Positions 37,285 through 46,888 of a stretch of DNA of 64,000 nucleotides are shown here, piece after piece. Source of the stretch: Mariniblastus sp. (lineage in GTDB: Bacteria > Planctomycetota > Planctomycetia > Pirellulales > Pirellulaceae); the NCBI GenBank assembly GCA_022447605.1, contig JAKVBG010000006.1, positions 62,001 to 126,000 on the forward strand, written 5' to 3'. A model generated the notes under the pieces. It had not been told where the DNA came from and made no database searches. It worked only from the letters and a program-made list of their open reading frames with translations. The position numbers and the translations under genes were made by a program. Each line of letters opens with the position of its first letter. Position 1 is the stretch's first letter.

Positions 37285-37545
37285 ATGAAAACCGACAAAA
37301 CAAAACGGACTGGAAAATGGCTACTGGGAATGGCTTCCCTGGTATTGTTCCTGGGGGGTTGCGCTTCTGGACCATTTGGAAACATCTTTAAACTGCCCAA
37401 GGAAGGCCCCCTTCCCCCACCCGTAATGATCAGCCCGGACGGGAAACTGCAAACGAATGACCAGATCAACAGTCATGAAGCAGATTCCGACGGAACGGCA
37501 CCTGACATCATGATTGACACGTCCGATTTGGGCGAAAACAGATAA
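37285..37545 (+). CDS. Small lipoprotein between split Omp85 genes
   Basis: An 86-residue predicted lipoprotein. Residues 1-26 form a lipoprotein signal peptide with the lipobox LGGC (LGMASLVLFLGGCASGPFGN); the mature part is short, polar and acidic near the end (SHEADSDGTAPDIMIDTSDL). I do not recognise a family. It lies 42 bases after the POTRA gene and 69 bases before the barrel gene, all on the plus strand. By position it may be an accessory lipoprotein of the same assembly machine, as BamC or BamE are elsewhere, but there is no sequence similarity I can point to. Its motif CASGPFGN echoes CLSGPFKT of the barrel protein. Confidence 0.75.
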   Translation: MKTDKTKRTGKWLLGMASLVLFLGGCASGPFGNIFKLPKEGPLPPPVMISPDGKLQTNDQINSHEADSDGTAPDIMIDTSDLGENR

Positions 37546-37614
37546 ACCGCCTGTCCATGAATCGTTCCGACAACGACCGTCGAAACTGCGACCCGATTTA
37601 AAATACTGAATGAC

Positions 37615-39270
37615 ATGAGACTCCGAAGACTCTTACCCGTTCGAATAGGAATGATCAGCCTGGCGGTTTGCTCCGTTGCCGTCAGCGGTTGCCTGTCCGG
37701 CCCATTCAAAACCAAGCTGCCCGAAACGCTACAGGAGAGTCCGCGCGTATCCCCGGATGACATGGACCCGGCCAACAACCAGCGATCTTTGGAGCATTAC
37801 CTGGAACCACAAACCAACCTGCGAACACCGGGGCATCCCACCGTTGCGTCACTCCCTTCGTCCGGCGGGCCGAACGTCATGGCATCGAGCCAGGAACAAT
37901 CACCTGACTCGGACACGGTCGTCTACCGCGCCCAGAGTCCGGATGGTTTCGGCACTCAGGAAACAGGACGTGCTGACAGGATCCCGGTGCAGGGGAATCC
38001 GCAGAGTCACGTCCAGCAGACGGCACGACAATACCCGGAATTGAATGTTGCTCCGCCAGGCACCATTTACAATCCAGCCGACCAGGACCCAGTGACCGGC
38101 GGCTCCATCAATACAGGTGCCCCCAACGAAATGAATCCACTGGTCCAACTGGACCCGATGGGCGGCGTGGTCGGTTTCCCGACGAATTACGCCGACCTGG
38201 ATGTTTACGTGGCAGAAACCCAAACCGGCAAGATCAATTTTGGGGGTGCCTACAACTCGGAAAACGGTGTCGTGGGCCAGTTTGTCATCGATGAACGGAA
38301 CTTCGATATCCGCGCCTTTCCTCGCAGTTTTCGCGATATCTGGAACGGCAATGCCTGGCGCGGAGCCGGGCAGACGTTTCGACTGGAACTGGTCCCCGGG
38401 CGACAGGTCCAGCGTTACCTGGTCAGTTTTTCCGAACCCTACCTCTTCAATACGGGCATCAGTTTCAGCAGCAGTGCCTACCTGTTCGACCGCCGCTATT
38501 TCGATTGGAGCGAACAGCGGCTGGGCGGAAGACTGGCCCTCGGTTACCGCTTGACGCAGGATTTGTCCATCAGCACCGGAATCCGCATGGAAAATGTCAA
38601 GCTTTATGACCCGAGAAATGTACCGCCACCCGGGTCGGCTGAACTCAACCGTTCCGTGGGTGATAACGACCTGTACATGGCTCATGTCGGATTGATCCGG
38701 GACACCCGCGATCATCCGTACATGGCAACCGAAGGGACGTTTTTTTCCATGACCTTCAATCAAGGTTTTGGAGAATACGATTTTTCCCGCGGTGACTTTG
38801 ACCTGCGGAAATATTGGCTGATGTACCAGCGACCTGATGGATCGGGGCGTCATACCGTCTCGTATGGAACGCGACTCGGGTTCTCTGGTACCGATACGCC
38901 AATCTTTGAAAACTATTTCGCGGGTGGATTTTCTACCATGCGTGGCTTTTCCTTCCGTGGCGCTTCCCCGGTTCAAAACGATATCGTCGTGGGGGGAGAA
39001 TTTCAGTGGTTGAACACACTCGAATACATGTTCCCCTTGACGGCTGACGACATGGTCAAGGGCGTGCTGTTCTGCGATTACGGTACCGTCGAAGAAAAAA
39101 TCGAAATCCAGCAAGACACCTTCCGCGTGGCGCCCGGATTTGGTTTTCGCGTCCACATGCCGGCCGCCGGCATCGGCGCTCCCCTGGCATTTGATTTTGC
39201 TTTCCCGGTTGCCAAGGCCCCGACCGACCAGGAACAGATGTTCAGTTTTTACATGGGCGTGCTCCGGTAA
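37615..39270 (+). CDS. Omp85/BamA beta-barrel lipoprotein without POTRA domains
   Basis: A 551-residue protein. Residues 1-26 are a lipoprotein signal with lipobox VSGC (Cys26); 27-190 form a proline-, asparagine- and glutamine-rich linker; from about 194 begins the Omp85 barrel (LDVYVAETQTGKINFGGAYN, then DERNFDIRAFPRSFRDI). The strand-loop motif MRGF at 441-444 corresponds to the conserved VRGF of the L6 loop in BamA. The chain ends with FSFYMGVLR, a typical last barrel strand. No POTRA domain is present, so it should work with the POTRA protein encoded upstream. Membrane insertion of other outer-membrane proteins is the expected role; TamA-like or D15-only function is an alternative. Confidence 0.88.
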   Translation: MRLRRLLPVRIGMISLAVCSVAVSGCLSGPFKTKLPETLQESPRVSPDDMDPANNQRSLEHYLEPQTNLRTPGHPTVASLPSSGGPNVMASSQEQSPDSDTVVYRAQSPDGFGTQETGRADRIPVQGNPQSHVQQTARQYPELNVAPPGTIYNPADQDPVTGGSINTGAPNEMNPLVQLDPMGGVVGFPTNYADLDVYVAETQTGKINFGGAYNSENGVVGQFVIDERNFDIRAFPRSFRDIWNGNAWRGAGQTFRLELVPGRQVQRYLVSFSEPYLFNTGISFSSSAYLFDRRYFDWSEQRLGGRLALGYRLTQDLSISTGIRMENVKLYDPRNVPPPGSAELNRSVGDNDLYMAHVGLIRDTRDHPYMATEGTFFSMTFNQGFGEYDFSRGDFDLRKYWLMYQRPDGSGRHTVSYGTRLGFSGTDTPIFENYFAGGFSTMRGFSFRGASPVQNDIVVGGEFQWLNTLEYMFPLTADDMVKGVLFCDYGTVEEKIEIQQDTFRVAPGFGFRVHMPAAGIGAPLAFDFAFPVAKAPTDQEQMFSFYMGVLR

Positions 39271-39396
39271 TCAGGGACGGCCTATCCGACCCTCGGCAGA
39301 TCATCGACGAGGTTCCCTTATCCTGGCCTGTTGCCGGCCTGTTCAGGGCCGGGGCGGGAAACCCGAAATCCTTCGTATGGACCGAGGCAAAACACG

Positions 39397-40179
39397 ATGG
39401 ACCCTCGAAGCCCGACAGACCCGGACAAGATCCGTGAGGTCGCCTCCGAGTTGAGCCATCTCAACAGCTTGTTGATCATCACCGGGGCAGGAATGTCAGC
39501 CGATTCCGGCTTGCCCACCTACCGCGGTGTCGGCGGTCTCTACAACGACGAGTCGACCGAGGAAGGGATGCCGATCGAACAGGCCTTATCCGGTTCGGTC
39601 TTTCAAACCAGGCCCGAGATCACCTGGAAGTACCTGGGGCAAATCGAGCAATCCTGCCGGGGCGCCCAAATTAACCGGGGGCATGAGGTCCTCGCTCTGA
39701 TGGAGCGTCACTTCGAGCGTTTCTGGATCCTGACACAGAATATCGATGGGCTCCACGCGGCGGCTGGCTGCCGCAACGTCATTGAAATCCATGGCAACCT
39801 GTACCGGCTCTCGTGTACCGCCTGCGAGTTCCGGGTTTCACTCGATGATTATGCCAATTTGCCACTGCCACCCAGCTGCCAGCAGTGTGGTGCGATGATG
39901 CGCCCCCAGGTAGTCCTGTTTGATGAAGCCCTTCCGGAAAAGGAACTCTCCACGTTGTACCGGGAAATGCAAAACCCGTTCGAGGCAGTCATCACGATTG
40001 GGACTTCAAGTCACTTTCCCTACATCGTACAACCGGTGCTGATGGCCCAGCAAACAGGCCGGTTGACGGTCGAAATCAACCCGGTGAAGACGCGTGTCTC
40101 CGACATCGTGGATGTGAAATTATCGTCCCCGGCCGCAGCAACGCTGGATGAACTGTGGCGCCAACTGGCCGGGCAATGA
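39397..40179 (+). CDS. Sir2-family NAD-dependent protein deacylase
   Basis: A 260-residue sirtuin. It removes acyl groups from lysines while using NAD. Evidence: LIITGAGMSADSGLPTYRGV for the NAD pocket, FWILTQNIDGLHAAAGCRNV, IEIHGNLYRLSCTACE with the catalytic histidine and first zinc pair, PPSCQQCGAMMRPQVVLFDE with the second zinc pair, and ITIGTSSHFPYIVQP. All four zinc cysteines (C-x2-C twice) are in place. I start at the ATG at 39397, which gives a normal short lead; an upstream ATG-less extension to 39331 is not conserved in character. It is preceded by the barrel gene with a 126-base gap. Confidence 0.92.
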   Translation: MDPRSPTDPDKIREVASELSHLNSLLIITGAGMSADSGLPTYRGVGGLYNDESTEEGMPIEQALSGSVFQTRPEITWKYLGQIEQSCRGAQINRGHEVLALMERHFERFWILTQNIDGLHAAAGCRNVIEIHGNLYRLSCTACEFRVSLDDYANLPLPPSCQQCGAMMRPQVVLFDEALPEKELSTLYREMQNPFEAVITIGTSSHFPYIVQPVLMAQQTGRLTVEINPVKTRVSDIVDVKLSSPAAATLDELWRQLAGQ

Positions 40180-40234
40180 GATGGAATCAGGCTGCCGTTG
40201 TCGACGTGTGCCATTACCGTTCCCGCAACGTTGA

Positions 40235-41284
40235 CTAGTCACCAAATCGGAACACGGCTTTCAGGCAGCCGTCCTTGCGATGGGCGAACACGTCATAAGC
40301 CTGCTCACATTGGTCAATGGAAAATTCATGGGTGATAAAAGGTTCGATATCCAACTCCCCGGAGCAGACCGTTTCCGTCAGCCGATCCATGTAGTGCCTG
40401 GCAGGACAGCGGCCCGTACGATACGTCAAGTTCTTGTCATAGGCGTCCACCGGGCTGAACGCAAAATGCGGAGTACAATGGCAACCAATCACGGACATGA
40501 TGCCACCGGGCCGTATCAAACGGTAAGCCAATTCCTGTGCTGAAGGAATTCCAACCAGCTCCATGACGGCATCCGCACCACGCTTAGCGGTCAACTCGCC
40601 AATCCTTTGCACCGCGCGTTCGCCCACGTCAAACGCTTCGGCGCCCAGTGATTCGGCCATCCTGCGACGCTCTGCGACCGGGTCGATCGCGATCAGCCGA
40701 TCGGCTCCCAACTGCCGGGCAGCCAGAATCGCCAACAGTCCGACTGTCCCGCAACCGATCACGGCGTACACCCCTCCCGGGGTGACTCCGGCCATTTCGG
40801 CGCAAAAATAGGCGGTGCTCAGGTTGTCCCCCAGCAACAGAGCCTGGCCTTGGTCGAGTCCAGGCGGAACCGCTTTCAGCGTGGCATTGGCCAGCGGCAC
40901 TCGGACGTACTCACTCTGACACCCGTGCAGCCCGACCCCCTGCTGCACCCACCCGAACAACTCACCCTGTTCGCAGCGGGAAGTCAAACCGGAGAGGCAA
41001 TAAAAACATTGCCCACAATTGGTCGAAAAAGGAGCAAACACAGGATCGCCAACCTTGAAATCGGTGACTTCGGATCCGGCTTCAACCACCTCACCAACCA
41101 GTTCATGCCCCATCACGGTTCCCGAGTCCAGGCCGGCCTCGCGACCAAAAAACGGGTGCAGATCCGAGCCACAGAGCCCGGCCATCGAAACACGGACAAT
41201 CGCATCAGTCGGGGCTAAGAGACAGGGTTCAGGTCGCCGAGCTGGCCGAACCTCTCCGGTCCCTTGAAAACAAGCCGCTTTCAT
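40235..41284 (-). CDS. Zinc-dependent medium-chain alcohol dehydrogenase
   Basis: A 349-residue MDR-family dehydrogenase starting MKAACFQGTGEVRPARRPEP. The catalytic zinc site appears as AGLCGSDLHPFFGRE and VMGHELVGEVVEAG; the structural zinc site has three of the usual cysteines in NCGQCFYCLSGLTSRCEQG; the Rossmann segment is YAVIGCGTVGLLAILAARQL. The best family description is the glutathione-independent formaldehyde/alcohol-dehydrogenase-like group; the substrate is unknown. The start at 41284 is fixed by family alignment; codons further upstream do not match. It lies between the sirtuin (convergent) and the giant LEPR-XLL gene (same strand, about 200 bases away). Confidence 0.9.
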   Translation of the reverse strand: MKAACFQGTGEVRPARRPEPCLLAPTDAIVRVSMAGLCGSDLHPFFGREAGLDSGTVMGHELVGEVVEAGSEVTDFKVGDPVFAPFSTNCGQCFYCLSGLTSRCEQGELFGWVQQGVGLHGCQSEYVRVPLANATLKAVPPGLDQGQALLLGDNLSTAYFCAEMAGVTPGGVYAVIGCGTVGLLAILAARQLGADRLIAIDPVAERRRMAESLGAEAFDVGERAVQRIGELTAKRGADAVMELVGIPSAQELAYRLIRPGGIMSVIGCHCTPHFAFSPVDAYDKNLTYRTGRCPARHYMDRLTETVCSGELDIEPFITHEFSIDQCEQAYDVFAHRKDGCLKAVFRFGD

Positions 41285-41482
41285 CGCCGCTACCCTCAAA
41301 TGCCTACCTTGGGACCATCCCCTCACGGTGGCTTAACTTAAACGCTGCATGAAGTAATGCCAAGTAGCGACAGGAAGGCAGCGGTCGCGTTATCGGGCCG
41401 AGCGCACTGGACAAACGGTCCACGGATGCATCCTGGTACGGTGGCCAGGATGCCTTGCGAAACCAGCTGGAATACGGCTGAA

Positions 41483-44400
41483 TTAGCTGAGCGACAATTC
41501 TGACAAGAGGGAAGCCCTCTCGTCATCATCGGCATCGAAGTCCGCATCCCGCAGGTCGGTATCCAAACCATTCAGCAATGAGTCCACGGAACCGGACAAC
41601 GTCAAATCACGCCCGTTGACCATGATGAAGGAGGGGCCGTCACCACCGTCATCATCTCCCTGGTCGCCCTGGTTCCCGCCACCAAACATCGGGATTTCAT
41701 CCGAGTCCTGCATCGCCTCGATATTCTCGAAGGCAACATCCTGGAACCCGATGGCAAATTTCCAGACACCCTGACCGGGACCCGTCATGTACAACTGACG
41801 ACCGTCCTGCAGCGGATCACCCAGCACATCCAGGAAATCACCATCCCTCTGCGGATCTGCCAACTCGCTCGCCTCGGGCAGGTTGCCATCCACGTGCATC
41901 CGGACCGACGTACTCGGCATCACGCTGAAATGATTCTGCTGATCCGTCCCATCGAGTCGTGAAAATTCGACGGACGAGTAGTTGATTCCCGCAAAGGATG
42001 GTCGTGCATAGGAACCGGGTGCGTTCAGGTTGGTGATCTGTTGACCATCCATATAGTAATCGTACGCAGCGGTCACCCCGCGGTCATTGGCATAAACCCG
42101 GTCGCTGCCCGGGCCACCCACGAGATTCAAAGCACCCTGCAATTTGGCAAAATTCCCATTGTCACTGGCCAGCGTTGAACCGACGTTGAAGTTGTCATCA
42201 CCACCCTGCCCATAGACGGTCACATCCGAATCGGGGGTCGTGGCATAGACGTTGACGACATCATTGCCGATACCCGCATCCAAAACGACGTTACCGGCAC
42301 CAATCGTCCGATGAACGAACATCAAGTCGAACCCGGATCGAGTATTGACCGTCAAATCCTGGGACAACGAGCCATAGAGCTTGACGATGTCATCATTATC
42401 GCCCGTATCCACTACGACCTTTTCCTGGTTTTGGTTGTAGACGACATTTTCCGTCTTACGAGAAACGTAGGTTGGGTAAACATCAACCCGGTCAATCAGT
42501 GAGGAACCGAAAACCCGCAACTCATCCGTGCCACTGGTACCACTATCCCTCGCATCGATGTCCCGCACATTTCGGCCGGAAAAATCGATGTCGACCAAGT
42601 CGGAATCTTCACCGCCATCGATCAGCATACGGGCGTAGGCGAAATCGGACACATAGAACCGGTCGTCACCCTCGTGCCCCCAGGCAGCGATGAATGAATG
42701 GACCACACTGTTTTGCATCACGAACAGGTCATCACCCTCGTTGCCGTCCATGCGAATGCTGTCAACGCCACGCGCCTCGTCAACCACGATCGAATCATCG
42801 CCGTCGCCAAGGATGACTCGCAGGTAACGCATCTGGTTATTCTTAAGCGTCAAGCTATCGTCACCACCATACATATTGACCGTCACGACTTCGACCATCT
42901 CGTTGAAAATCACCTGCTCGGAAGCGAGAACAATTTTCTCATCGTCAATCGTCATGTCGTCGTTGCTGGAGGTACCCGACAGCAGAATCCGGTCTGTGCA
43001 GGCGCATAACCCGGAATCATCTACGAAAACGAATCGCTGATCCCCATTGCCGACCGCAACGCGATAGATATCGCCACCCGTTCCACCGTCGACAACGACC
43101 GAGCCTTGGGTAGCCTGGCGAACCGTAAAGACATCACGACCGCCGCCGCCTTCCACTCTCAGGGTATTGGAAGCCAGCACACCGCGGACATCGAATACAT
43201 CGGCCAGTGAATCGGAACCGTGTACTTCAATCCCTGCCAAGTCATCAAGTACCGAGAAACCTCCCTCTTCGGCCGTATAATGGATCGTGGCCGGGGCGAT
43301 TCCCGTTATCTGGTTATCGGTGATTGTCACGTGGCGTCCGCCACCTCCCCGGTTGCTGACAAACAAACGGTTCTGGCCGGCGCCACCATCGATAAACAAC
43401 TCACCCTCGATCAGGTTGGTATTGCCCAGGTTGTCCGGGGCATCATTCGAGATATTGAATGAATCGTTACCGTAACTTCCGTAGAGGTGCAGGACCTTGT
43501 CGTTGGCCTGGATCGAGAAGACATCATCCCCACCGGCTCCATCCAGGGACAACTCTTCGATCCCCGGGTAAACAAATTCGATCTTCTGATTATTGAAGGT
43601 CAGGTCGTTGTACCGCATCAGCAACACATCGTCGCCCTCGGTCCCCTCGGCAAACATCTGATCGTATTCACTGCCAACACTGTCGTGAATTCGCAACAGT
43701 CCACTGGTCAGGGCACGCAGGGAGAGACGGTAGACATCATCACCGGTACCGCCGTGGAGATCGACCAACGCTCGGATACTCTCATCCACCCAGAAGTAGT
43801 CGTTGCCACCCATGCCACGAATGACCGTATTCAGCGTGGTGTAATCGACATAGAAAGAATCGGCTGCATCGGTGCCCACCAATTCTTCGACTTCCAGGAA
43901 TCGATGCAACTCATCCACCCTGCCGCGATGACCATCGACGACACGGAACTCATGTCCCTCGCTGTCGATCACCTGCAGGACGTCGTAGCCAGGTCCACCC
44001 CGCAACGTCAAACCATCATCGGAGGTCACCAGGCCATTGCTCATATCGAGAATGATCGTATCGTCACCACCCATCGCGTCGATATTCAGAATATTCAGCG
44101 AATTCATCTCAAAGGTATCGGTGGTCACACCATCAAACTCGACATCGATCCAGTCTGTGTTCGTGGCGTTACGTCGAATGACGATCGTGTTGTCGCCATT
44201 ATCACCGCGCACCGTCGGATTGAGGGCAAACAGTTTCGACTCGGCGACTTTGATACTCCAATTGTTATCGGTATTGGCATATTCCACGAACGTCCAGGCA
44301 TTGAACGGATCAGAGGGGTCGAGATGGGTCGAACCGTAGCTGCTCCATCGATTGACACCCTCGGCATCGTCGCGGTGGTAGTCACCCAAACCTTGTTGCA

Positions 44401-45604
44401 ACAACTGGGAAGGAGAATCAAACACGACTTCCGGTTCACCGTCCAAACCGAACGACGTATGGCCCATGGCGACATACGCGCCGGGGCGCAGACTCGGCCC
44501 GGTCGCGGTAAAGCCGATCGCGGCGATCCCCATGGGCCCCACGTCAATCGAGGGGGCCAGGAAATCGAAATCGGGATTGGCAATTTCACCTTGGTTCTCG
44601 ATCTGGTTGGTGGCCGCGTCGATCTGGTACCAGCGAATGGCCGAACCACCGCCTGCTCCCGTGACCGTGTGCACCGCCCAAAGATAACCGTCCACCAATT
44701 GCACATTGGAGGTAAAGAAGGGCGAGACGTTGTCGATCGCTTCACCGGATGGCTGACGCGCATCGGGAGCGGCTTCGTAAAAGGGAACCGTGATCTCGGT
44801 CGGCGCAGACAGTCCGGGGGAAACACCGTTCAAGTCAACCACGTCCGTGCGGACGATCGTCGTGCCGGAATTGAAAACACCCAAGCCGACCGCATCGCCA
44901 CTTGTATTGTCATTCACATCGTTCGCATAGTGGATGCAACTGCCATAAACGGCCGGGTTCAAAGTTTCGTACCGGACCATGTTGAACAGGTTCGGCTCCG
45001 GGTGAAACAGGTCACCCTTGGGGACCCCGTAAACGGCCGATGTCGGGCTACCACTACCCATTTCGGCTGCCAGCACCAGACCGGAGGCATCCACACCCAT
45101 GGTCAGGTTAGCGACCTTGTTCAGGCCATCCGAGTCGGCCACGAACTGCAAGCTCTGCCAGCTGCCCGTCGGGTCCGCGCTGTCGGACCAACCGATAAAG
45201 ATTTCGTTGGTAAAGGCTCCGCCCTCGTCCAGGGCCACAGTGAACCACTTGCTTGCACCGTGATCAAAAACGACACGTGGGTTCGACAGGGCCGTGTCGA
45301 CCGTGGCGCCCATGTCGGTCCAGAACTGGTCCAGGGAGACCGATTGCAACACGTTGCCCGCCTTGTCAAAGACGGAGACATTCCCCTCCATCATCTGGAC
45401 GATATGGTCGTTGGTCATATCGGCCGACACGTTGGGGGTCAACGATGTCGTCTCGGTACCGAGTGTGGCACTGGTGAAATTCAAGCCGACATCAATCGCC
45501 AGCAACTGGCGTGCTTCGAGCTGTTGGTAATCACAACGACCGCGACGGTTCTGGTGGGAGCGATTCGGTTTGTCGTTTCGACGACCTTTTCGACGAGAGC
45601 TCAT
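41483..45604 (-). CDS. Giant LEPR-XLL protein with RTX-like acidic repeats
   Basis: A 1373-residue protein. After a very basic start (SSRRKGRRNDKPNRSHQNRR) comes LEARQLLAIDVG, the LEPR-XLL type motif found at the N-terminus of many giant planctomycete surface proteins and thought to replace a normal signal. Residues about 40-470 have no recognised family but are beta-rich. From about 500 onward come at least a dozen GGDD/GNDD-type units (GGDDTIILDM, GDDVYRLSL, GDDVFSIQAND, GNDSFNISND, GDDSIVVDEA, GDDRFYVSDF, GNDVVNVYATT, GGDDNFNVGST), roughly 45 residues apart, a degenerate calcium-binding RTX-like array. The C-terminus is acidic. Probably an exported, calcium-stabilised surface or adhesion protein. 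Confidence 0.85.
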   Translation of the reverse strand: MSSRRKGRRNDKPNRSHQNRRGRCDYQQLEARQLLAIDVGLNFTSATLGTETTSLTPNVSADMTNDHIVQMMEGNVSVFDKAGNVLQSVSLDQFWTDMGATVDTALSNPRVVFDHGASKWFTVALDEGGAFTNEIFIGWSDSADPTGSWQSLQFVADSDGLNKVANLTMGVDASGLVLAAEMGSGSPTSAVYGVPKGDLFHPEPNLFNMVRYETLNPAVYGSCIHYANDVNDNTSGDAVGLGVFNSGTTIVRTDVVDLNGVSPGLSAPTEITVPFYEAAPDARQPSGEAIDNVSPFFTSNVQLVDGYLWAVHTVTGAGGGSAIRWYQIDAATNQIENQGEIANPDFDFLAPSIDVGPMGIAAIGFTATGPSLRPGAYVAMGHTSFGLDGEPEVVFDSPSQLLQQGLGDYHRDDAEGVNRWSSYGSTHLDPSDPFNAWTFVEYANTDNNWSIKVAESKLFALNPTVRGDNGDNTIVIRRNATNTDWIDVEFDGVTTDTFEMNSLNILNIDAMGGDDTIILDMSNGLVTSDDGLTLRGGPGYDVLQVIDSEGHEFRVVDGHRGRVDELHRFLEVEELVGTDAADSFYVDYTTLNTVIRGMGGNDYFWVDESIRALVDLHGGTGDDVYRLSLRALTSGLLRIHDSVGSEYDQMFAEGTEGDDVLLMRYNDLTFNNQKIEFVYPGIEELSLDGAGGDDVFSIQANDKVLHLYGSYGNDSFNISNDAPDNLGNTNLIEGELFIDGGAGQNRLFVSNRGGGGRHVTITDNQITGIAPATIHYTAEEGGFSVLDDLAGIEVHGSDSLADVFDVRGVLASNTLRVEGGGGRDVFTVRQATQGSVVVDGGTGGDIYRVAVGNGDQRFVFVDDSGLCACTDRILLSGTSSNDDMTIDDEKIVLASEQVIFNEMVEVVTVNMYGGDDSLTLKNNQMRYLRVILGDGDDSIVVDEARGVDSIRMDGNEGDDLFVMQNSVVHSFIAAWGHEGDDRFYVSDFAYARMLIDGGEDSDLVDIDFSGRNVRDIDARDSGTSGTDELRVFGSSLIDRVDVYPTYVSRKTENVVYNQNQEKVVVDTGDNDDIVKLYGSLSQDLTVNTRSGFDLMFVHRTIGAGNVVLDAGIGNDVVNVYATTPDSDVTVYGQGGDDNFNVGSTLASDNGNFAKLQGALNLVGGPGSDRVYANDRGVTAAYDYYMDGQQITNLNAPGSYARPSFAGINYSSVEFSRLDGTDQQNHFSVMPSTSVRMHVDGNLPEASELADPQRDGDFLDVLGDPLQDGRQLYMTGPGQGVWKFAIGFQDVAFENIEAMQDSDEIPMFGGGNQGDQGDDDGGDGPSFIMVNGRDLTLSGSVDSLLNGLDTDLRDADFDADDDERASLLSELSLS

Positions 45605-45653
45605 TCGAAACCTCGGAAAGTGGTAAAAAGTCTTAGCAATGAAAACGAGAGAT

Positions 45654-45669
45654 CCCCTGGGCCCAGGGG
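45654..45669. promoter_or_regulatory. 16-bp palindrome upstream of LEPR-XLL gene
   Basis: CCCCTGGG followed by CCCAGGGG, perfect and without a spacer, 50 bases upstream of the LEPR-XLL start codon. It may act as an operator or as a hairpin in the 5' leader. GAT and ATC flank it, nearly extending the dyad. Confidence 0.5.
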
Positions 45670-45861
45670 TATCTATTTATAGTAATTGGGGAACCGATCT
45701 TTTGCCCCCAAATCTGGAGCTAATTCTAGGGGAAACGCGTGGTTTTTGCGCTGCGACATTGCGGAAGAATAGCCGTATCTTGGCCCAGAACCCCCCAATT
45801 GAACCGATTCTCAGGCCGAATCGGGAACCCGAATCGTGATTTTACGAGGGGCGCACGAAAA

Positions 45862-45886
45862 AAGGCGGCGTTTAAAACGCCGCCTT
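45862..45886 (-). terminator. Rho-independent terminator of the DUF1559 gene
   Basis: AAGGCGGCGTTT (45862-45873) and AAACGCCGCCTT (45875-45886) make a 12-base-pair stem around a minimal loop. Read on the minus strand it follows the DUF1559 stop by about 27 bases and is followed by a run of T residues. Confidence 0.92.
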
Positions 45887-45913
45887 AAAAATACGTAGTT
45901 GTATTAAGTCCGA

Positions 45914-46888
45914 TTATTCAAGCGTTCCACCCGCTTCCCGACCGTCCATGCTGGCAAAGCTCCGGTAAATCTCCAGGTCGACCATTTCTGAAACATATCT
46001 TGCCGAGCCATCAGCCAACGCGAAATTGCACCCACCCGGGTGGTTGCTGTGAAACGATCGGTTGTCACCATCGGCAGCACCCAGCACGGTATTGATCCCA
46101 TGTTGAATGGTTCGAGCAGAATTCAAATTCGCTCCAGTTTGGAAAGTCATACCGTAAGCCCATCCCGAACGTACCGGAGCCCAGCCATTGCCATCGTTCA
46201 AGTTCGGGTTTGCCGTTCGAGATATTTCACCAAACAGGAAAGTGTTGGAATAACCGTCAATCTGGACTTCTGAACCGGTCTTGGCGTCCGCAGGGCTCAT
46301 ATACCACTTGGCCGGCCATGTCTCTTTCACGTTACCCGCAAAAACACCGTTTCTGGAAATGCCGGAGATGGTGTTCCGGTTGGGTTCTGTTGAGCCAGTC
46401 ACATACCGCCCACTAACCCCAACATAATGCGATGCGAAGGCACCATTCAAATTGATCCCGGCTTGCGGGGAATTGGCCAATTCGTCTCGAACTGTCGAAG
46501 ACGGGCACAAAAACATTTCGATTCGGTTCTGACTCAAAGCCTCTCGATTATCGCCAGATTGAGAACGAAAATTGACAAACGTGCTAGCCAGGGCGTTCTC
46601 CTCGATATCTTGAAGAATATAGCAGTGCAAGCTAAATCCAGAGTACTTCCCATTATCTAAATAAACACCATCAGAAGCGGCTGGGAATCTACCAGAGGGG
46701 TTACGACTTGTATAATTCGTCGTGGCCAAAGCCATCTGGCGAATGTTGTTCAAACAACTGGTACGACGGGCCGCTTCGCGGACCATCTGCACGGCGGGGA
46801 GTAGCATGCCGACGAGAATCCCGATGATCGCCATGACCACCAGTAATTCGACAAGAGTAAAACCTTTTGATTGGGGACGAGATGTCAT
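45914..46888 (-). CDS. DUF1559 prepilin-like protein
   Basis: A 324-residue protein of the planctomycete DUF1559 family. The N-terminus [20 protein letters not shown] is a type IV prepilin cleavage/methylation motif with its hydrophobic helix. The C-terminus carries the H-x9-DG motif ([12 protein letters not shown]). The start at the ATG at 46888 is supported by GGAGGG seven bases upstream; an upstream in-frame extension to 46966 lacks support. These proteins are exported and assembled by a type II/IV pilus-like machine and are present in many copies per genome; the function of this copy is unknown. It is followed by a strong terminator, so it is probably monocistronic. Confidence 0.93.
   Translation of the reverse strand: MTSRPQSKGFTLVELLVVMAIIGILVGMLLPAVQMVREAARRTSCLNNIRQMALATTNYTSRNPSGRFPAASDGVYLDNGKYSGFSLHCYILQDIEENALASTFVNFRSQSGDNREALSQNRIEMFLCPSSTVRDELANSPQAGINLNGAFASHYVGVSGRYVTGSTEPNRNTISGISRNGVFAGNVKETWPAKWYMSPADAKTGSEVQIDGYSNTFLFGEISRTANPNLNDGNGWAPVRSGWAYGMTFQTGANLNSARTIQHGINTVLGAADGDNRSFHSNHPGGCNFALADGSARYVSEMVDLEIYRSFASMDGREAGGTLE

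Noticed and set aside
43487-45682. Long plus-strand open frame of over 700 codons opposite the LEPR-XLL gene
   Set aside because: It is the antisense shadow of a GC-biased repeat gene; the translation has no recognisable domain and the minus strand has a coherent protein.
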